From positions 36,349,428 through 36,413,427 of the forward strand of contig CM060073.1 of assembly GCA_030533445.1 (NCBI GenBank): 64,000 nt of DNA, in the 5' to 3' direction. This document shows, in pieces, positions 57,100-64,000 of this stretch. A program made the position numbers and the translations under genes. This DNA is from Cyprinodon diabolis (taxonomy: Eukaryota > Chordata > Actinopteri > Cyprinodontiformes > Cyprinodontidae). The notes beneath the pieces were generated by a model. The model had not been told where the DNA came from and did no database searches. It saw only the letters and a program-made list of their open reading frames with translations. The stretch's first letter is position 1. Each line of letters opens with the position of its first letter.

Positions 57100-58969
57100 C
57101 AACAACCTCGTCCGACACGGGACGAGCGGGTCCCCCCCTTTGAAATGGGGGTCCAAAGGGGCATGTTTGCCTGTTTTCTAAGTCAAAAGAAGGCTTTATT
57201 CTTGGTCCACTCTATAAAGCCTTGAACTCAACACTATTTCTGACATTTTGAATTGAAAAAGCCTGGGAAGCGAAACGTCTTCAAACTTTAATTTATAATG
57301 TAAAGTCTTTATAATCGAAGTGAATCTGCTTTCATTGTTGTAGCTCAAAATGATCACCATGAAAAGGTGGGAAAGGTGGGAAAGAAAGCTTTCTCTCCAT
57401 ATGCTGGATGTAAGTATTAATTGTGACAGTGTTTTGTTAATCAGCTGTATAGGAAAAATACAAAAAAACATCTGTGTGTTGCCCAGGCTCCATTGCCTGT
57501 TTTAATAGCATTTAAACACAGATCAATTTGACAGGCTATCCATTATTTCGGGGACATTTCCTTCCACTGTGAAAGGCTCTTTATTCATCTAGGATATTTT
57601 GCCTCTACGCTGCTCATCATCACTTTTACCCATTTCACACACCAACGGACTGGTCAGGAGTCAATCCAAGGAGACAAGCAAATCAAAAGCTAAATCATTT
57701 CATTAGATAACAGTAACTTGATCACAATGACTGTCATTTTGTTTATTCAACCTGTGATAGATGAGAAATCCTGGACAGATATAATTTCTGCATATATTGA
57801 AGAATACCAACCTGTTATCCAAATAAACACATAGATAAATAAAAAAAACTTAACACTACTTCAATCAAAAAATACTTACATTACAGAGAGAGAGAGACCC
57901 TTCTGGGATGAAAAGAAAAAAAAAAGTTTGAAAAAGCTGTTACATTTGTTATATACAGAGAAACACTGCAGAAAAAAAGATGGACTGCTTAGCTGTGATT
58001 TTCATGGACGACACTATATTATCACTCGGAAGGTGAGGACAAAAATGACAATTGAAATTAACTAACTTTATTCAACTCCACTTAAAAATGGTGCGCACAT
58101 GAAACTGAGAGGGATAACTAAATCTTCACCCCTCAGCTGCCAGTTCTCACCACTGCCAGTATATGTCAGTTGACATGTCTTTCCTACTCTCCCTCCAGCA
58201 CCTGTCCCTCATGATAAATTTATCAGGTATGAGCAGCAAAAGGGTTGTGACTATCAAACTGGATTTATCCCTTCTACTTTGACCTACGCTTTGTTTTTTT
58301 TTTCTCACTCTTCATCTTTACATGCCCTCTTAGTTTTCCGCCCAACACCTCCCCCAGTCCAGGTCTGATGTGTCAGAGGTTCCCTGGGGTGTGTGTGGGC
58401 TAATTAGGGTGAGGTAGATCGGAGAGAAACCGTACTTGCCGTACAGAGTAATGACTGCACAGAAGCCCCTCCATCCCACCACCCTCCACCAAAGTAATTT
58501 GTTGTTACTCTGTGTAACCATGCATCTCTGTGCTCTACTTCTGCTTGCTTTTCATTAATCTGTTTTATGCAGTTGTTTGTTAGCATTATTTATGGGCCAC
58601 ACAAATATTCCAAACCATTAGCTGAAGACAAAACAATGACTTTGCCACTGTGGTCTTTTTTCTCATTCACCAGGCCTGTAATTGTTGATGTGTCTTTGTT
58701 AGGTCAAGGTGGTCTACTAATATGTGTCTGTGAATTTTTGTGTCAAGAAATGTTAGCCCATACTTTGCTCATGCAGATGGCTTTCTTGGTGTCTAGTTCT
58801 TTTGATAGCTGTAACAGATCATGTTTAAATTGGAGGGATGAAAGTGTCCCATAAGTCCTGTTACAATGTTTTTTTTTAATGATTGTATAAACTTTAATAC
58901 AGAGTGGGTAAACCTTTCTTTGATTTGATTTAACTTATGATTTGGGATCTATGTGAAGAATTTATAAAC
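57100..58969. other. Non-coding region
   Basis: 57225-57295 shares about 60 bp with 6938-6990 in inverted orientation (GAAGAYGTTTCG, CAATTCAAAATGTC). The rest is AT-rich and unrecognised. Confidence 0.5.
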
Positions 58970-59245
58970 TCAAATTGGTAAGGACTTGTCTAAGTCTAAG
59001 TATACTTGCACCATATATATTTAATGCTCTGATCAATATCAGGGCATTTTTACACCATGTTTTTTTGTTTGTTTTTTTACTCCCACACTGTTTATGTTTG
59101 ATCACTGATGCACTTTATAAAATGGAAATGTTATTTTCACTGCTAAGCTGCTGCTCATTCACTTTTTGAAAGCTGTACAAAAAAAAATGTATATACTCTG
59201 TGTATACAGAATGAGAATAAAAGTTGTCTGAGTTTATGGTGGATC
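58970..59245 (+). mobile_element. Possible LINE 3' UTR
   Basis: GATGCACTTTATAAAATGGAAATG, GAAAGCTGTACAAAA and AATAAAAGTTGTCTGAG parallel the 3' UTR at 15880-15982 (GCTGCACTTTAAGAAATGGAAATG, GAACTGTACAAAA, AATAAAGTTTGTCTAAG) in order and spacing. No ORF is attached. Confidence 0.5.
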
Positions 59246-61224
59246 ACAACCAAGTTATGAGTAGAGATTTTAAGTGCAACCTGCGCAGAATTGTCAAAAT
59301 AAAAACTAGTACGGAACTCAAATGTGTTATTTTCACTCACAGTCTGGTTGTTAGCCTAGTAAAGGTTTAGCACCATCATGTATCCCAGTCATCATGTTGC
59401 TGTAATTACTTCAGAATATAATTCACCCACACCATCATCCACTCCTTGTCTTATCCAATGCCGGGTCATGGGTACAACAGGTTCAGTAGGATTTCACAGA
59501 CAACCCTCTTTCAAGCGACATGCACAGGATTTATATGGGGGATCCCTAAGTACTCCAAAGAGAGACAGGATATAGTTTTATTTGAAAGTTATTGGTCTTC
59601 CCCATGGTCTCTATTCATGTCGAAATGTCTTGAAAACCTCCAAACATTTTGTCCTGTGGTTTGTGGCTCAAATCTTTATGAATTACAATCTTTATTCAAG
59701 ATTAAGCATCTCCCATTGTTTTCACAAATAGCTTTTCAAATACTCAAGCTCATTAAACGTATGCAGGTTATCTGTGGTGGAGTTGACCATTCCAGCATTT
59801 AAACCCCCTTGACAAGTAACTTCTTGTAATAGGCACCAGCTACCATTCGACCCTGTAACAATGACTTTTTTAGGGTTTACCCTTAATTTGTCTTTACAGT
59901 ATAAACCCCAGTATATTCTGATACAATTAAATTAAATGTTTCACTCTCTTCAACATTGGCAGCAATGGTGCAGATATAAAAATGGCCCATGTGGTCCAAT
60001 CTAACACTCTTGCAGCTTAGCTTGTTGTCAAGATTAAATCTAGTTCTGACCAAGAGGTATCACAATACACAGTCCATCTCTGTTTGTTTCCGGTTGGGCT
60101 GTGCAGCCACTGATCAAGCAGGGTGGACCAAATTTCCCTCACATATCTCAGGGTGTTTGTGCTTGCAATTCCTGCCCCAACTGTGTTCAAATTCTACTTT
60201 AGGGATAGGCCATCACACACTTAAGTTGGTGGCTTGAACTCCAGATTTTCCAGATCCCAATCCCATAAAATATCTGGGAAATATATCGCACAAACAAGAG
60301 AGGTGAGTGTATACTTAATCCTAACCCTTACCTGAATTCCCACCTTTGTCCTAAACCTAACCCCGGCTCAAAGAAAAGAACTTTATCATAAAGGGACCAG
60401 GATTTTGGTCACCATAAGGACATAGGTTCCCATAGCCTGAATGTGTAAACAGATTTAAGTGTCCACACCACATGAAAACAACTCCACCCACATACACACA
60501 CTTACAGCAACTATGCAATGAACATTTCGCTCATGTTCCATCCAGCTGTTTTTGCCACAGTTGATTTCAATATATGAGCAGAATATTACTAAAGAAATCC
60601 TTTATCTTAAAGAAATATGTCATAGAACATTAAGCTAAAAGTAAAAAACACTAGCAGCACTTTTATTTCTTTCTGCTGTCTTCATATTTTGTGAGTCTTA
60701 ACTGTCTTGATTAAATTGTTTTATTAAGTCTCTAAACCACCTTCAGGACTTAACTTCTAGGACCTTACAAATGTGTGTCTAATGGCATTAATGGAATAAT
60801 GGTGGAACAAAGAAGTCAATGCCTGACATTAAAAAAAAAAAAAAATCATTGCAGAGACTGGTGAGTGCCAACAATTTAAAGTGAACAGATGATTGGATTG
60901 TGAGCCCTAACTGATCACTCCTTCATTTGCACTCTTTCACCCTAAGGTCGGAAGTGTGACACAAGGCGTTTGTTCATTTTACCACTGCTTATGTCAGTTG
61001 TTTTTTTTTTTTTTTAATCAGCACTGCCAGTGTGTAAGTAGTACAGGTGTTGCTCAGAGGAGCTGTAATGCTGAGGATCTGTGAAATTACTCTTCTTTTG
61101 GGGTTAAGACGAGAAGCACCAGAAAAGTATTGTGAAAGTTCTGTTTAACAACAGATTGTTAGTTTAGATTACTTTTTAGACCTGAATCTCTTCTTAACAA
61201 TTCAGATGCAACATATATATATTT
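59246..61224. other. Non-coding region
   Basis: No domain is found in the 118-aa frame at 59446-59802. About 60243-60280 might be a tiny Tc1 trace. Confidence 0.45.
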
Positions 61225-61960
61225 CATGGCACAAAACTTTTTCCACTTCTAGGTTTGGTCATTGCCTTATATAAATGGTAATACACTAAGTTATTTATTT
61301 TCAAATCTACACACAAAACCCTACTATGACAATTTCAAAAATAGAATAAATGTTTAATATTAAAGATAGCTCAAAATTAAACTTAAAATGTAGCTGAATT
61401 ACATTCTGATTTCACTGATCATTCCAGAGATGTTTACACAGCCTAGTCAGAGTATATCAAACAGCCCATCAACAGCATTGTTTCTATTTATCTCCAAGAG
61501 AGGTTTGTCTTAAGGCACAAATCTTGGAAGGGACATACTTTAACCTTTCCAGTTAGCACACTGACCTTCATCATTTGTAAAGTGAAGAAATTTGGAACAA
61601 GGACTCCTCATTGACCTGGTTGCCATCTAAACTGAGCAGTCATTAAAGAAGGGACTCAGCCAGGGGAATAAACAAGAACCCCATGGTCACTCTGTCAAAG
61701 CTTTAGCGTTTCTCAGTGGAGAGATGAGAACCTTTCAGAAGGACATCCATCTCTGCAGCAATTCACCAATCAGGTCTGTATGATAGAGTAGCCAGACAAA
61801 AGCTCCTTCTTCATCAAAGACAAATTACAGCCCACATGGAGTTAACCAAAGGACCTGAAGGAGTTTCGGACCATGAAAAAAACTCTATTGTCTGTTCCAA
61901 TGAGGTTGATCTATGTACCCTTGAAACATAACATGACTGTGACAAAAACACCTCAATGTG
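61225..61960 (+). pseudogene. Decayed Tc1-like transposon
   Basis: The left part resembles a Tc1 long terminal region (ACAAAACTTTTTCCACTTCT, CTACACACAAAACCCTACTATGAC). From about 61500 the sequence follows, base by base with many changes, the N-terminal half of a Tc1 transposase gene: AGGCACAAATCTTGG, AAGAAATTTGGAACAAGGAC, AACCCCATGGTCACTCTGTC, TCTCTGCAGCAATTCACCAA, TCAGGTCTGTATGATAGAGT. Stops and frameshifts are frequent. The catalytic C-terminal half and the right inverted repeat are absent. Confidence 0.7.
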
Positions 61961-63677
61961 CCTTTTTGTTTAAATAATTGGTAAACAAGAAAACAAAAGA
62001 ATATTCATTGTATTCCCACTTATTCTTATAAGAGCATCTAGCATAATCCATATATGAATTAGAAAAAAAATCAGTCACGACAGGCCTCTCGGTTTTAATG
62101 ATTAAAATTCAACTTGAGAAAAAAGGTGACACTTTGGTGTCTTTGTGTTCTCTCAAGTGGTCTGACTTGAGGTGAGAAACAATGGAGACATCATATGTCA
62201 AGAACAATCACATACACATATGGCACTCTGAACAGTGTTGTTCTTGATAATTAAAAATTATGACTGACAACGTTTTCACATTTTACATGTGAATCTGCAG
62301 GAGATTTAATAATTGGCAGTGGCTGACATATTTAGATTTGCATGTATAGTAATAAAAGAAATGATTACTGAACTCTGTAACAAGCATAAACTACTTTGAA
62401 CACCACAGAGGGCTGATCCAAGGTTGTATGAGGCCTTAAGCAAATTTGATTTGGGGCCCCTCTTCCTCGTAGAAAGATAATCACAACTAACACTATGTAA
62501 GTTAAACTATTTTTAATCTGTCTATGCCAGAAACGTTCTGGGTCTGCAACAGAATCTCCTTCTGTGCATGGAAAACTTCAAAACAGGTGACAAGGAAGGA
62601 TGCCTAATATACTTCAGTTGTGTATTTTACCTTGACAAAGCTACCAAACTACTGCTGCGAATACCCTTTGTGATCTTTTTTTTAACAGAGTAAATACTCC
62701 TCCACCAGTGCCTCAGTATTTTCTGTGTGCCTGCTCTACCTTCCCATTAAACTAACCAGATGGCCTCACATAGCGAGGTTTCTTTTTGCTACTTGCCTTC
62801 TCTTGACAAGGGATTGCTGCAAAGGTTGAGGTACAGAAAACAACCAAGCGGAGACTAGCAGTAGCAGCAGCAGCAGCTGGTAGCAAGCAACTTTAATTCT
62901 GAGGAAATGTCAGATACTTCCTCATCAATGAAACTAGAGGAGTCAATAAAAGAAAATAGGGAGCAGCTGTGACAAAGGGAGCTCAACAGAAACACTTTCT
63001 GAGTTCCAATTTAGCAGTTGGGTCCTCTAAAGACCTTATTCGTTGGCCGATTATGTCCTAGCGCAGCGCCGAGGCCTGTTGGAAGACTCCTCATTAGATG
63101 GCCGAAAAAAGCAGCCTTCTTTTCGCCTATTTTGAAGAACGAGGCCGGTGTATCTTATGTAGCCTTGGGTATCCTGCGATTCATTGTGAATCCAAGAAAG
63201 CCGGCTGCTCTGTACTCAAAAGAAAAAGGTAAATGGCATCAAAAAGTGGTGAATATTGTGCATTTTAATATAATCCAATATAATGTTTGGTTTATCGAAA
63301 AGATTTTATCTGTCCCTGTGCAAATAGGTTTGGTTGAGATTTGAGCATAGATTCCAATATCTCTGCAGTGTGGGCACAATAAATATGATAATTATGATGA
63401 CAGTACTGCTGCTGAAGCTCCTCGAAAATGTTATTAGCACCCGGAACAGTAGTGAGTAGTTCGACATCCATTCTTTGCCTTCTTTGTGTTTCAACTGTTA
63501 CGGTTACTAGGCGACAGAGCATACGGATGGTGGATGCTGGATCGGTTTGAATTCATAGCCAAAACTCTACATGGACCGGCTACTTGAAGGATGCAACCTC
63601 TAAAATCAAACACGCCCACTGTATTGGAAATGCAGGGGAAATTAAGAATAGAGGCTTTGCAGAAAGAAATGAATGAA
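61961..63677. other. Non-coding region
   Basis: 62395-62470 (CTGATCCAAGG...GGGGCCCC) looks like the start of an old hAT-type repeat, but no matching end was found. 63010-63220 is an unrecognised GC-richer stretch with a 108-aa frame lacking a domain. Confidence 0.45.
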
Positions 63678-64000
63678 AGCGGCTTAGTGGAACAGTGAGT
63701 AGCACTGCTGCCATGCAGCAAGAAGGTTCTGGGTTCGATTCCCGGCCCTTGGTTTTTCTGCATGGAATTTGCATGTTCTCCCTGAGCACGCGTGGGTTCT
63801 CTCCGGGTACTCCGGCTTCCTTCCACAGTCCAAAAATATGACTGCCATTTACTTGGCTACTCTAAATTCTCCTTAGGTGTAAGTGTGTGCCTAAATGGTT
63901 GCTATTCCTGTATGTCTCTGTGTTGCCCTGCGACTGGTGACCTGTCCAGAGTGGACCCCGCCACTGACCTTTAGACAGCTGGAGATAGCCACCAGCACCC
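63678..64000 (+). mobile_element. V-SINE-like element, cut by the window end
   Basis: A tRNA-like head (TAGTGGAACAGTGAGTAGCA and B box GGGTTCGATTCCC) is followed by the conserved body TTTCTGCATGGAATTTGCAT, GGGTTCTCTCCGGGTACTCC and CCACAGTCCAAAAATATGAC. The 3' part is GTGACCTGTCCAGAGTGGAC. The body matches the V-SINE type of fish. Its 3' tail continues beyond 64000. Confidence 0.8.

Noticed and set aside
60243..60280. Tc1 transposase trace reading PDPNPIKYLG
   Set aside because: Too short and without neighbouring transposase sequence; could be chance.
62395..62470. hAT-type element starting CAGAGGGCTGATCC
   Set aside because: No matching inverted end or 8-bp duplication found downstream.

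Overview
This window is AT-rich vertebrate DNA, almost certainly from a teleost fish. It holds no protein-coding host gene that I can support. The evidence for a fish is the mobile-element fauna: a chromovirus-type Ty3/gypsy element, two Tc1-like transposons, L2-type and Rex3/RTE-type LINE fragments, three families of tRNA-derived SINE (one with a V-SINE-like body), and a set of non-autonomous hAT-type elements. No introns, exons, rRNA or functional tRNA genes were recognised. Much of the single-copy DNA reads like intergenic or intronic sequence, with several blocks that look like candidate conserved non-coding elements.

Layout. 1-4423: 3' part of a decayed Ty3/gypsy chromovirus (gag zinc knuckle, protease, RT, RNase H, integrase, chromodomain, 3' LTR). 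4735-4942: SINE. 5478-7472: a 2-kb hAT-type element with an 8-bp target duplication, containing a second complete hAT-type MITE and a kilobase-scale inverted repeat. 9.8-11.2 kb: two Rex3/RTE-type LINE ends in opposite orientations. 11.9-12.8 kb: a very GC-rich island with a 34-G run. 15.4-16.0 kb: LINE end. 17.9-18.2 kb: second copy of the first SINE family. 18785-19413: hAT-type MITE. 19.8-33 kb: mostly single-copy AT-rich DNA. 33159-34406: Tc1-like transposon with an intact 343-aa DD34E transposase, the only complete protein gene seen. 36.0 kb: a compact multi-stem secondary-structure element. 39.8-41.25 kb: L2 LINE relic. 45702-46332: foldback MITE with identical 62-bp ends. 46.9-48.0 kb: probable hAT element. 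48831-50049: second Tc1-like transposon (minus strand, DD36E spacing, one stop and one frameshift). 52636-54412: solo chromovirus LTR split by a hAT-type element, with a 129-bp tandem duplication at its edge. 55.3-57.1 kb: L2 relic, degenerate ATATCT/CTAGT repeat and a SINE. 61.2-62.0 kb: decayed Tc1. 63678-64000: V-SINE-like element cut by the window end.

The insertions form a readable history. Where target duplications are still perfect (5478-7472, 18777-19421, 52631-54417, 52833-53886) order can be read directly: host elements first, nested hAT elements second. The solo LTR at 52.6 kb and the 3' LTR at 3.7 kb belong to one family, because their inferred lengths (731 and 725 bp) and terminal sequences agree. 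The elements that look youngest are the intact Tc1 at 33 kb and the 45.7-kb MITE.

Family names come from recognising protein motifs, ends and tails by eye, without database searches. Composition statements are also by eye.
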